10,855 nucleotides of DNA from Terriglobia bacterium. GTDB taxonomy: Bacteria; Acidobacteriota; Terriglobia; UBA7540. A model generated the notes under the pieces. It was not told where the DNA came from. It did no database searches and worked only from the letters and a program-made list of their open reading frames with translations. This document shows, piece by piece, positions 1-7,084 of the stretch. The position numbers and the translations under genes were made by a program. Within the stretch, counting starts at the first letter, position 1. Every line of letters begins with the position of its first letter. The stretch is taken from contig JASHTR010000133.1 in assembly GCA_030040455.1 (NCBI GenBank), positions 1-10,855 on the forward strand, given 5' to 3'.

Positions 1-1
1 A

Positions 2-331
2 CAGTTGGCCCTGGACTTGGTGAAGCTGGGCTATCGCCCGCCGCTCCCTCGTGAAGACATTCTTGTATTGGGTCAGGCGGCCTTCGCCAAAATGAAGCTG
101 GGCTTGCATTTGATGTGGCGCGCTGACTTTCTCTCGGACTTCGACGTTGTGGTAGGAACGCGACTGGCTAAGATGCTATCGGGTGGCGGCGAGTTTACGT
201 CGCCACAGCGCGTTTCGGAACAGTTTCTGCTGGATCTGGAAAGGGAAGCTTTCGTAAGCCTGTGCGGCGAGAAGAAGACGCTCGAACGCATTCAGCACAC
301 GCTCAAAAAAGGAAAGCCTCTGAGAAATTGA
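2..331 (+). CDS. fadN: 3-hydroxyacyl-CoA dehydrogenase / enoyl-CoA hydratase, C-terminal end (partial)
   Basis: This is the last ~109 codons of a gene that begins before the window; the frame is open from base 2 and stops at TGA 329-331. The C-terminal segment, with EREAFVSLCGEKKTLERIQ and a final LKKGKPLRN, is what I recognise as the end of FadN-type bifunctional proteins of beta-oxidation. These hydrate the enoyl-CoA and oxidise the 3-hydroxyacyl-CoA with NAD+. The NAD-binding and hydratase domains lie outside the window, so activity cannot be judged here. The order that follows (thiolase, then a ~600-residue acyl-CoA dehydrogenase) matches the fadN-fadA-fadE operon known from Bacillus, which supports the call. 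The family assignment is fairly firm; the fadN symbol is an inference from order and tail. Confidence 0.8.
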   Translation, partial: QLALDLVKLGYRPPLPREDILVLGQAAFAKMKLGLHLMWRADFLSDFDVVVGTRLAKMLSGGGEFTSPQRVSEQFLLDLEREAFVSLCGEKKTLERIQHTLKKGKPLRN

Positions 332-337
332 AAAGAC

Positions 338-394
338 ACCCATTCGAACATGGGCCGGTTCGATTGGACAGACGAGACGCCAGCCTATTTTTAG
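338..394 (+). pseudogene. remnant of a DUF1326 gene (C-terminal ~18 codons)
   Basis: From base 338 to the TAG at 392-394, the frame reads T-H-S-N-M-G-R-F-D-W-T-D-E-T-P-A-Y-F-stop. The end of the intact DUF1326 gene at 1082-1138 reads T-N-S-N-E-G-K-F-D-W-T-D-K-T-P-E-Y-F-stop. Thirteen of 18 residues are identical, and H/N, R/K and E/K are related changes. Third-base differences (ttc/ttt, aca/acc, ggc/ggt) show that this is an older protein-level homology and not a fresh copy. There is no start codon context or body: homology begins about nine bases after the fadN stop codon. The best reading is a tandem DUF1326 paralogue that lost everything except its tail. It lies in the same frame as fadN, separated only by the fadN TGA. 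Confidence 0.7.
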
Positions 395-456
395 TACGAG
401 ATAATGGCCGGCAGAGACGCAGTGTTGATCATTTAGCCGGTCGGGCATGCCGCGAT

Positions 457-461
457 GGAGG
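457..461 (+). promoter_or_regulatory. ribosome binding site setting the DUF1326 start
   Basis: GGAGG at 457-461 lies eight bases before the ATG at 470. The earlier in-frame ATG at 455 overlaps this GGAGG and has no such motif before it, so 470 is the better start. Confidence 0.65.
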
Positions 462-469
462 TTCCAGCC

Positions 470-1138
470 ATGAGGCCTTGGAGCATAGGGGTTGCAGTAT
501 TAGGTGTATTTTTACTTCCGATGCTCCTATTGGCCGCCGACACGGCCAATAGCAAAAGACCGCATTGGGAGATTAAAGGTGATCTCAGTGAGGCCTGCAC
601 CTGCAGCGTCCCTTGTAGCTGCAATTTTGGCCAGGGTCCATCGCCCCATCACTACTGCTGGTCTTTAGTGTCTCTCCACATTACAGGCGGACACTATGGG
701 AAAGTAAGGTTGGATGGGCTACACCTCGTCCGGGCGCACGGCCAGGCGGCGTTTGTCTGGTACATCGACGACCGGGCAAATCCCGGCCAGGCGGCGGCCC
801 TTAAGGCCATTGCGATGGATATCTTCGGCAGTGCGAACTGGCGGCGCTTCGAGCCGCACTTCGAGAGAGCCCGCATTATGCAGGCGGTGGGCAGCAAGGG
901 CGCGCAGGTGAAGGTTGGCGATGAAGGCGGGTTTGAGACGGATTACCTTATTGGAAGGGATGGAAAAACTCCTATCGTGGTGGAGAACATCATGCAGTGG
1001 AACGTTCAGGGAGATATTAAAGGCAAAACGAAACATCTTTATTACAAGGACCTGTTTGGAAATGCATTTGACATGACGAGCACAAATTCCAACGAAGGTA
1101 AGTTTGATTGGACCGACAAAACGCCAGAATATTTTTGA
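470..1138 (+). CDS. DUF1326 domain protein, exported, Cys-rich
   Basis: A 222-residue protein of unknown function. Residues 1-23 form a signal peptide (Met-Arg-Pro, then a hydrophobic run ending LLLAAD), so export is likely. Residues 32-90 carry the DUF1326 signature: W-E-I-K-G, then a C-x-C-x3-C-x-C cluster (C43, C45, C49, C51) followed by H60, H61 and C63, and later the YGKVRLDGLHLV strand. The clustered Cys/His residues would suit metal or cofactor binding or disulfides; this is an inference, as I know of no firm biochemical role. The start at 470 was chosen for its GGAGG; starting at 455 would add five residues. The stop is 24 bases before the thiolase start, so co-transcription with the fad genes is likely. 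Its place between fadN and fadA is unexpected for a secreted protein. A remnant of a sister copy lies just upstream at 338-394. Confidence 0.8.
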   Translation: MRPWSIGVAVLGVFLLPMLLLAADTANSKRPHWEIKGDLSEACTCSVPCSCNFGQGPSPHHYCWSLVSLHITGGHYGKVRLDGLHLVRAHGQAAFVWYIDDRANPGQAAALKAIAMDIFGSANWRRFEPHFERARIMQAVGSKGAQVKVGDEGGFETDYLIGRDGKTPIVVENIMQWNVQGDIKGKTKHLYYKDLFGNAFDMTSTNSNEGKFDWTDKTPEYF

Positions 1139-1162
1139 GCGAGAAGTTGGAGGGAGTACGTC

Positions 1163-2347
1163 ATGAAAGAAGCATGGCTTGTTTCGATCGCGCGCACGGC
1201 GGTTGGCAAAGCACCGCGCGGGACGTTGCGTAACACGCGGCCCGATGATATGGCTGCTGCCGTGATTAAAGAGCTCCTCCATCGCGTGCCGCAGGCAAGC
1301 CCGGATGAGATTGAAGACGTGATTCTCGGCTGCGCCATGCCCGAAGCGGAGCAGGGCAACAACGTGGCTCGCGTGGCTTCCCTGCGGTCGGGCTTACCGG
1401 TTTCGTGCTCGGCAATGACGATTAATCGATTTTGTTCATCCGGCCTTCAGGCGATTGCCCTGGCTGCTGAGCGCATCATGGCCGGCTTCGGCGAGACGGC
1501 TATTGCCGGCGGGACAGAAAGCATGAGCCTGGTGCCGATGGGTGGCTATCACTTTTCCCCCAACCCTGCCCTGGTCGAGGCCTATCCTGACGTTTATCTC
1601 AATATGGGGCTCACCGCTGAAAATCTTGCCCGAAAATATCAAGTCACGAGAGAGCAGCAGGATGAGTTTTCTCTGCGCAGCCACCAACGGGCGATTGCGG
1701 CCATCGATGAGGAGAAATTTAAGGAAGAGATTGTACCTCTGGAAGTGGTTGAGGTGAGCCTCAACGGCGCCGCAAAGCCACAGGCTCGGAAGATTCTCTT
1801 TGCCACCGATGAAGGGCCGCGGCGCGATACGTCCATCGAAGCGCTGGCCCGCCTCAAAGCGGCGTTCCACGCGCACGGGACGGTGACGGCGGGAAATGCC
1901 TCGCAGATGAGCGATGGAGCTGCCGTCGCGCTCATTGTCTCTGCCGAAAAGGCGCGGCAATGGGGCGTGAAGCCGCTGGCGCGTTTTGTAGGTTACGCCA
2001 CTGCCGGCGTGCCGCCGGAAGAGATGGGCATGGGCCCGGTTGAAGCGATTCCCAAAGCGTTGAAGCTGGCTGGGCTGAAGCTCGCCGAGATTGGCCTGAT
2101 TGAGTTGAATGAGGCTTTTGCGGCACAGGCCTTGAGCGTGATTCGGGTGGCGGGCCTGAACCCGGAAATAACCAATGTCAACGGCGGAGCGATTGCCTTA
2201 GGGCATCCGCTCGGATCGACCGGAGCAAAACTCACCGCCTCGCTGCTGAACGAAATGAGGCGACGTGGCGTCCGCTACGGCATGGTGACGATGTGCGTAG
2301 GGGGCGGCATGGGCGCAGCGGGCATTTTTGAGAATCTTCAGAACTGA
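1163..2347 (+). CDS. fadA: acetyl-CoA acyltransferase (thiolase)
   Basis: A 394-residue degradative-type thiolase. It cleaves 3-ketoacyl-CoA with CoA to acetyl-CoA and a shortened acyl-CoA, the last step of beta-oxidation, in the cytoplasm. All expected catalytic parts are visible: the nucleophile C91 in [11 protein letters not shown]316 in NEAFAAQ, H348 in GHPLGSTGA, and C378 in CVGGGMGAA. Length and positions fit the family (typically about 390-400 residues). A strong GGAGGGAG at 1149-1156 lies six bases before the ATG. It follows the DUF1326 gene by 24 bases. The acyl-CoA dehydrogenase follows after 272 bases that hold a foldback repeat. The chemistry could also serve acetoacetyl-CoA, but its neighbours favour fatty-acid degradation. 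Confidence 0.93.
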   Translation: MKEAWLVSIARTAVGKAPRGTLRNTRPDDMAAAVIKELLHRVPQASPDEIEDVILGCAMPEAEQGNNVARVASLRSGLPVSCSAMTINRFCSSGLQAIALAAERIMAGFGETAIAGGTESMSLVPMGGYHFSPNPALVEAYPDVYLNMGLTAENLARKYQVTREQQDEFSLRSHQRAIAAIDEEKFKEEIVPLEVVEVSLNGAAKPQARKILFATDEGPRRDTSIEALARLKAAFHAHGTVTAGNASQMSDGAAVALIVSAEKARQWGVKPLARFVGYATAGVPPEEMGMGPVEAIPKALKLAGLKLAEIGLIELNEAFAAQALSVIRVAGLNPEITNVNGGAIALGHPLGSTGAKLTASLLNEMRRRGVRYGMVTMCVGGGMGAAGIFENLQN

Positions 2348-2384
2348 GGGATAACGCCTGAGAACGCGTGAGAAACCAAGCAAA

Positions 2385-2557
2385 AAGCCTCACGCAAAGG
2401 CACAAGGCCGCAAAGGTTCGCAAAGAAAATCAGGGGTAGCCACAGTCAATCGTTATTTGATTGACTGTGGGTCTTTTGTCGGGTTGAAAAGCCCACGGGC
2501 AGAAAAAGCATGGACCGTCGCTACCGCTTAGCGCCTTGGCGCCTTTGTGTGAGGCTT
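2385..2557. repeat. foldback (MITE-like) element with ~30-bp terminal inverted repeats
   Basis: The left end (from 2385, AAGCCTCACGCAAAGGC...) and the reverse complement of the right end (ending 2557, AAGCCTCACACAAAGGC...) agree at about 27 of 31 positions when one gap is allowed on each side. The arms are built from short AAAGGC/GCAAAG units. A perfect 12-bp hairpin sits inside. No open frame is present, so this would be a non-autonomous element or a structured intergenic repeat. It fills most of the fadA-fadE gap and could affect read-through. I recall similar AAGGCGCAAAG-type intergenic repeats in other environmental bacteria, but copy number cannot be checked here. Confidence 0.6.
2440..2470 (+). 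terminator. 12-bp perfect hairpin, possible terminator or attenuator
   Basis: CCACAGTCAATC at 2440-2451 pairs exactly with GATTGACTGTGG at 2459-2470 around a 7-base loop. It is followed by GTCTTTTGTC, which holds only a short T run, so intrinsic termination is plausible but weak. It lies 93 bases after the thiolase stop and inside the foldback element. It may instead simply be the element's core. Confidence 0.45.
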
Positions 2558-2619
2558 CATATTCCTTTATCTCCTGAAGCACTACACAGAAGACGAATGC
2601 GGCGCGAAACGGAACCGGT

Positions 2620-4413
2620 ATGACCACACTCGCAGACTCGGGCAGGGCGTTTATTCAGGGTGGCAGTTTTTTGATTGAAACGCGATACCCTGAAGAGATC
2701 TTCACGCCGGAGGATTTAAATGACCAGCACCGCCTCATCGCCCAGACCGCAGAAGAGTTCGTCCAGCGCGAGATTGTGCCGCGCCTGAGGGAAATTGAGG
2801 AGAAGAAACCCGGCCTGCTTCGCGAGCTATTACGGAAAGCCGGTGATCTGGGCCTGTGCGCCAGCGACGTGCCCCACCAAAGCGGCGGCCTCGAGCTGGA
2901 CAAGATTTCTTCCATCATCATTTCCGAAAAGATGGCCCGTGACGGCGCCTGGGCCGCAACCATGGGGGCGCAAGCAGGCATTGGCATTCTGCCGATCGCG
3001 TTGTTTGGAACGGATGAGCAAAAAACGAAATACGTTCCCAAACTCGCAACCTGCGAGTGGGTGGGCGCTTATTGCCTGAGCGAATCAACATCGGCTTCCG
3101 ACGCCCTCCACTGTAGCACCAAGGCCATGACAAGCGCCGACGGGAAGCACTACATTCTGACCGGAACCAAGATGTGGATCACGAACGGCGGCATTGCGGA
3201 CGTCTACGTGGTCTTTGCGCGCGTGAAGGGTGAACAATTTACCGCCTTCATTGTGGAGCGTGGCTTCCCGGGTGTGATTCCGGGGGCGGAAGAACACAAG
3301 ATGGGCATTCGGGGATCCTCCACGACGCCGCTGAATCTTGAAAACGTCCCTGTACCGGCGGAAAACGTTTTGGGCGAGGTCGGCAAAGGCCACCAGATTG
3401 CCTTCAATATTCTCAACATAGGGCGATTGAAACTGGGGGCGGGCTGCGTCGGCGGGTGCAAGATCCTGATGATCCCTGCCTTGAAGTGGGCGAAGGAACG
3501 GCAGGCCTTTGGCCATCCTATCGCCGATTTCGGTCTCATCAAGGAGAAGCTGGGTGGCATGGTGGCGCGCACGTATGCCGCAGAAAGCGCGTCGTACCGG
3601 ACAGGCGGCATGATCGATCGGTTCCTCCTGCAAGCAGAATCTGGCCCTCCAGAATCGGCCCGGCGGATTCTGGAGGCCCTTCAGGAATATGCGGTGGAGT
3701 GCTCGATTCTCAAAGTGGCGGGCACCGAGGCGCTGGGCGCGGTGGTGGACGAGGCAGTGCAGATTTTGGGTGGCTATGGCTTCAGCGAAGATTACGAGGT
3801 GGAGCGGACTTACCGCGATCAGCGGGTGAACCGCATCTTCGAAGGTACCAACGAGATTAACCGCCTCCTCATTGTTGACATGCTTTTGAAGCGCTCGATG
3901 AAGGGCGACCTGGCGCTGATCCCGGCAGCACAAAAAGTGCTCGATGCTGTCCTCGGACCGCCGCTCGCTGATGGCGAGGGGAAATTACTGGATGCAGAAA
4001 GGCGGCTGCTTGACGGAGCAAGGCAGGTGGTATTGCTGGTGGCGGCTAGCGCAGTTGAAAAATTCGGAGAAGCGCTCCAGGAAGAACAGGAGGTGCTGGG
4101 CGCGCTCAGCAACCTGGTGATCGAGGTTTACCTGCTCGAAAGCGCTCTGCTTCGCGCGATGAAAGCATCGTCCGCCTCCGACGGGAGCGCCCAGTTTCAT
4201 CTGCATGCGGCGCGCTGCTTTGCCGACGAAGCAGCGGACCGCATGGAAGTGGAAGCGCGGCGTGCCCTGGCGAGAATCGCCGAAGGGGACGCGCTTCGCG
4301 CCCGCACCGCGATGTTGCGGCGCTTTCTGAAACGCGCCCCGCTCGACACCATCGAGCTCAAACGCCGCATCGCCAACCGTGCCCTCGAGCTGGAACGCTA
4401 TCCCTTTGCGTGA
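2620..4413 (+). CDS. fadE: acyl-CoA dehydrogenase, long FadE type
   Basis: A 597-residue FAD enzyme that would oxidise acyl-CoA to trans-2-enoyl-CoA, the first step of beta-oxidation, passing electrons to ETF. The N-terminal helical part (to about 145) leads to a variant of the FAD-loop motif, AYCLSESTSASD at 150-161, where most relatives have a T-E-P-G-A-G-S-D form. MWITNG at 185-190, the helical C-terminal half with ILGGYGFSEDYEVERTYRD, and IFEGTNEINR follow. E408 is at the position of the catalytic Glu. About 185 further residues form the C-terminal extension seen in ~600-residue FadE and very-long-chain enzymes. The start at 2620 has only a weak GGAA before it, but the next residues (GGSFLIE..PEEIFTPED) fit the family's usual beginning. 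The long upstream gap could allow a separate promoter. The ssrA promoter starts 11 bases after the stop. Confidence 0.9.
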   Translation: MTTLADSGRAFIQGGSFLIETRYPEEIFTPEDLNDQHRLIAQTAEEFVQREIVPRLREIEEKKPGLLRELLRKAGDLGLCASDVPHQSGGLELDKISSIIISEKMARDGAWAATMGAQAGIGILPIALFGTDEQKTKYVPKLATCEWVGAYCLSESTSASDALHCSTKAMTSADGKHYILTGTKMWITNGGIADVYVVFARVKGEQFTAFIVERGFPGVIPGAEEHKMGIRGSSTTPLNLENVPVPAENVLGEVGKGHQIAFNILNIGRLKLGAGCVGGCKILMIPALKWAKERQAFGHPIADFGLIKEKLGGMVARTYAAESASYRTGGMIDRFLLQAESGPPESARRILEALQEYAVECSILKVAGTEALGAVVDEAVQILGGYGFSEDYEVERTYRDQRVNRIFEGTNEINRLLIVDMLLKRSMKGDLALIPAAQKVLDAVLGPPLADGEGKLLDAERRLLDGARQVVLLVAASAVEKFGEALQEEQEVLGALSNLVIEVYLLESALLRAMKASSASDGSAQFHLHAARCFADEAADRMEVEARRALARIAEGDALRARTAMLRRFLKRAPLDTIELKRRIANRALELERYPFA

Positions 4414-4423
4414 ACCGCCGCGC

Positions 4424-4452
4424 TTGACACCCTCCTCCGCACGGCCTAACCT
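4424..4452 (+). promoter_or_regulatory. sigma70-like promoter of ssrA
   Basis: A perfect -35 box TTGACA at 4424-4429 is followed by exactly 17 bases and a -10-like TAACCT at 4447-4452 (3 of 6 to consensus). A start near 4459-4460 would give a ~5-base leader before the mature tmRNA 5' end at 4465. Confidence 0.7.
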
Positions 4453-4464
4453 GGAAAAGAGCGT

Positions 4465-4839
4465 GGGGGCGTATTGGTTTCGACGGAAGCTGTCGCGCTT
4501 GGAAGGCATGCCGGGGGCCACACCACCCGCAATCGGCGTGGAACAACACAACTGCCAACACGCAGTTTGCTCTCGCTGCCTAATTAGGTAGCGCGTCTTC
4601 TTCGTCCGGCCCGCCGGGCGGGGAAAGATGCCGATCTTGCGGGCTGGCCCGGCGTTCGCCGCCTGAAAGCGCCGGGCGAGACTCTCCTGAGCGATTGGGA
4701 GGGTAACAGGCTAGCTGGTGGCTCGTTCTTGCCGGTTCCAGAGGACCGCCAGCGAAATCATTCAGCGAACGGGCTAAGCATGTAGTCTTCTAATTGCAAG
4801 GCTTTTCGGACGGGGGTTCAACTCCCCCCGCCTCCACCA
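4465..4839 (+). ncRNA. ssrA: transfer-messenger RNA (tmRNA)
   Basis: A one-piece tmRNA of about 375 bases that frees stalled ribosomes and tags the unfinished protein for proteolysis. The 5' end GGGGGCG (4465-4471) pairs over seven bases, with one G-U, with CGCCTCC before the encoded ACCA (to 4839). Conserved landmarks are GGTTTCGACGG at 4476-4486, CTAAGCATGTAGT in the 3' domain, and a T-arm with GGGGGTTCAACTCCCCC. The tag frame lies at 4554-4583. Its stop codon lies inside a hairpin, CGCTGCCTAATTAGGTAGCG (4574-4593), as is usual for helix 5. No clear terminator follows before the amidase start 39 bases downstream, so some read-through is possible. The 5' and 3' ends come from stem pairing and should be right within a base or two. 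Confidence 0.95.
4554..4583 (+). other. tmRNA tag reading frame (ANTQFALAA)
   Basis: From the resume codon GCC at 4554 the frame reads A-N-T-Q-F-A-L-A-A and ends with TAA at 4581-4583. The hydrophobic ALAA end is the known degron type recognised by ClpXP-class proteases. The resume codon is inferred from the usual alanine start, the A-N beginning and the tag length. Confidence 0.9.
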
Positions 4840-4877
4840 TGCTCTGCTGTTGAAAAAGAGGCTTGCACGCACTGCTC

Positions 4878-6377
4878 ATGAGCCTTTTTAAACCTTCCTT
4901 GCGATGGGCTTACATTGCCGCCGCTGGGTTTACGATCATCCTGATTTTCTGGCCTGCCCGCAGGGTTGAGAGCCAGAACTTCGTCTTTTATCTTCCCAGC
5001 CAACGCAAACTGGTGCCGGTCGAAACAATCGGAAATGCAGCCTATTTGCCCTTGCTTCCGGTGCTGAACCTTATGGGGCAGGTTTCCGCCTTGCAGGAGA
5101 AGCGGGGGTCGCTCAGGCTATGGTTTGGAGCCTATCAGCTCCGGTTTCGCTTGGGGCAACGTAAAGTGGAGTTGAACAAAGAAACCGTTATGCTGCCCGC
5201 TCCTGCGCTCCACGTTCACGGACAGTGGATGGTTCCGGCAGCGTTTCTATCCATTATTCTTCCCCGGCTCACCGGCCAGGCGATTATCTACAAGGCGGGA
5301 ACGGGCCGGGCATTCATTGGAAACGTCCGGCCGATTTCGTATACCGTGGCACTCGAAAAAGAACCTTCCGGAACAAGAATTGAAGTCAACTTCACCGGGA
5401 AGGTTGCCATCCAGACGGCATCCACCAATGGCAAGTGGGTGATCTTTATGGGGTCCGCGTCGGTTGAGCCCCTGGAACCACAAATCTCGTTTCAGGATCC
5501 CTACGTTAAATCCCTGGACTTTGACGATCAGGATGGGCAACCCAAATTGATCCTTTCACCCGCTGAGCCGGGCATGAATTTTTATCCGCATCTCACAAAT
5601 GGAGGTCAGACGCTCATCGTCGATCTGGTGAAGCCGCTCCTCGCCACGGGGCAGCCCCCGGCACTTCATGCACCTGCCAAACCGCCCGTCACTGTGCTTC
5701 CCGTTGTTCCGCCTTCGGCAAGACCAGTAGCGGCTGCTCCCCAGGCCCCACGGCTTCCCGCAATTGTCCTCGATGCAGGGCACGGCGGGTCCGATTCCGG
5801 CGCCCGCAGTCGCGATGGCATTTTGGAAAAGAACCTCGTGGCGCAGATTGTTGGGAGGGTGCAATCCGCTCTGGAAGCAACCAAAAAGTATCGGGTGATC
5901 CTGACGCGCCCGGGCGATAGCGATCCGACGTTTGAGCAGCGCACGCTCACTGCCAACACCTCTCTCCCGTTGGTGTTTCTGACGTTTCACGCGGGTGAGC
6001 TTGGTGACCGGTCGCCGGTGATTACGGTTTACACTTATCAGGCCGGGGCGGCTCCGGCGATTGCGACGGGTGCGCCCCTCGAGCTTTTCACCCGGTGGGA
6101 TGAGGCTCAGCAGCCGGAAATCGGGAAAAGCCGCCAGCTCGCCTTGGACGTTCAACAGCAACTCACTCGAATCCAGGGCGCGATTGTGCCACAGCCCCAG
6201 CAGGCTCCAGTCCGCGATTTGCGCAGCATCGCCGCGCCGGCCATTGCCATTGAGGTGGGCACGCTTTCGCCGGAAGAGGATGCCGGGTCGATCGCGAGCG
6301 CGCCTTTCCAGCAGCAACTGGCCGCCGCCGTGGCAGCAGCCGTTGAACAATTCAGCCCGGGTGGAGCTCCAAAATGA
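4878..6377 (+). CDS. N-acetylmuramoyl-L-alanine amidase (Amidase_3), membrane anchored
   Basis: A ~499-residue envelope enzyme that would cut the amide bond between N-acetylmuramic acid and the stem peptide of peptidoglycan. Numbering from ATG 4878: a hydrophobic segment at about 10-26 (signal or anchor), a copper-amine-oxidase-like N-domain at about 40-135, an AMIN-like beta region at about 155-255, a Pro/Ala-rich linker at about 257-292, and a C-terminal Amidase_3 domain. The zinc-site residues are visible: H302 in LDAGHGGSDSGA, E317 in ILEKN, and H371 in TFHAGE. A late E459 in AIEVGTLSP fits the catalytic Glu. The H371 loop differs from the common S-I-H-A-N form. A TTG at 4863 is an alternative start; neither start has a well-spaced ribosome site. 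It overlaps the GerMN gene by four bases. Confidence 0.88.
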   Translation: MSLFKPSLRWAYIAAAGFTIILIFWPARRVESQNFVFYLPSQRKLVPVETIGNAAYLPLLPVLNLMGQVSALQEKRGSLRLWFGAYQLRFRLGQRKVELNKETVMLPAPALHVHGQWMVPAAFLSIILPRLTGQAIIYKAGTGRAFIGNVRPISYTVALEKEPSGTRIEVNFTGKVAIQTASTNGKWVIFMGSASVEPLEPQISFQDPYVKSLDFDDQDGQPKLILSPAEPGMNFYPHLTNGGQTLIVDLVKPLLATGQPPALHAPAKPPVTVLPVVPPSARPVAAAPQAPRLPAIVLDAGHGGSDSGARSRDGILEKNLVAQIVGRVQSALEATKKYRVILTRPGDSDPTFEQRTLTANTSLPLVFLTFHAGELGDRSPVITVYTYQAGAAPAIATGAPLELFTRWDEAQQPEIGKSRQLALDVQQQLTRIQGAIVPQPQQAPVRDLRSIAAPAIAIEVGTLSPEEDAGSIASAPFQQQLAAAVAAAVEQFSPGGAPK

Positions 6378-6970
6378 CCAAGCGCACCTTCATCCTGGCG
6401 CTCATCATCATCCCGATCCTCGTGATCAGCGGTTTCTACCTCCGCGCTCTTTATCGCCGGACGTTCTTTGAGAACCGCCAGCGGCCGGAGGATGAAATCC
6501 GGACGCAGTTAACCCAGGAAGCTTTGCAATCCGAAGCGGGATCTCAGGTGGCCGTTTCGCTCTACTTTCCCAACTATGATACCGGCGAGCTTATTCAAGA
6601 GGCGCGAGAGATGTCGCTTGCCCCTAATGCCGAGGACCAGATCCGGCAGATCGTGCTGGCCCTGATCCAGGGTTCCCTGCAGGGACACGCGCGCTCCTTG
6701 CCTTCGTCGGCAGCGCTACGCGCCGTCTTCCTTGCCAGCGATGGGACAGCTTATCTGGACTTCTCGAGCGACGTAAAGCGGAATTTTCCCGTGGGAATTG
6801 AAAGTGAAACGCTGGCCATCTATTCCGTAGTCGATTCGCTTGCGGCCAATATCCCTGGCGTGAAGCGAGTTAAATTTCTGATCCAAGGGCAGGAAGTGGA
6901 TACGCTGGACGGCCATGCGGACCTCACCAGCTTCTACACACCCAATCTGGTGGCCAATTCGCCAGGGTAG
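6374..6970 (+). CDS. GerMN-domain membrane protein
   Basis: A 198-residue protein with one N-terminal membrane segment (about 6-24) and a GerMN domain at about 58-185. The domain begins VAVSLYFPNYDTGELI and ends with the G-H-A-D-L-T-S-F-Y strand. GerMN domains were named from the spore-germination protein GerM but are common in non-sporulating bacteria, often beside cell-wall amidases. Their exact role is unclear. The ATG at 6374 overlaps the amidase TGA (ATGA), so translation is probably coupled, and GGTGGAG lies just upstream at 6360-6366. The pairing suggests help for, or control of, the amidase at the envelope; this is an inference from position. The gene ends 114 bases before the convergent protease gene. 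Confidence 0.85.
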   Translation: MTKRTFILALIIIPILVISGFYLRALYRRTFFENRQRPEDEIRTQLTQEALQSEAGSQVAVSLYFPNYDTGELIQEAREMSLAPNAEDQIRQIVLALIQGSLQGHARSLPSSAALRAVFLASDGTAYLDFSSDVKRNFPVGIESETLAIYSVVDSLAANIPGVKRVKFLIQGQEVDTLDGHADLTSFYTPNLVANSPG

Positions 6971-7084
6971 AACAGTTCGCCGAACGACCAGGAAAAGCCG
7001 CAGCGTTACAAGGTAAAGGCCGCGCTACGACTCAGCAGGGGAGAAACGACGGGCGCCGCTACAATTGTTCAAAGCGATATCCCA

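Noticed and set aside
719..1282. Minus-strand open frame (187 codons) across DUF1326 and fadA
   Set aside because: It spans two well-supported plus-strand genes and their ribosome binding site, and has no recognisable motif.
3085..3933. Long minus-strand open frame (282 codons) opposite fadE
   Set aside because: It lies fully inside the acyl-CoA dehydrogenase gene, whose plus-strand frame has clear family motifs. The antisense frame is a by-product of GC-rich codon use and has no domain.
4812..4839. tRNA-like 3' end (T-arm plus CCA)
   Set aside because: It is the tRNA-like domain of the tmRNA and not a separate tRNA gene; the acceptor stem pairs with 4465-4471.
6971..7084. Possible terminator between the convergent GerMN and S53 genes
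   Set aside because: Only short palindromic bits (such as GTTCGCCGAAC) without T runs are present; too weak to call.
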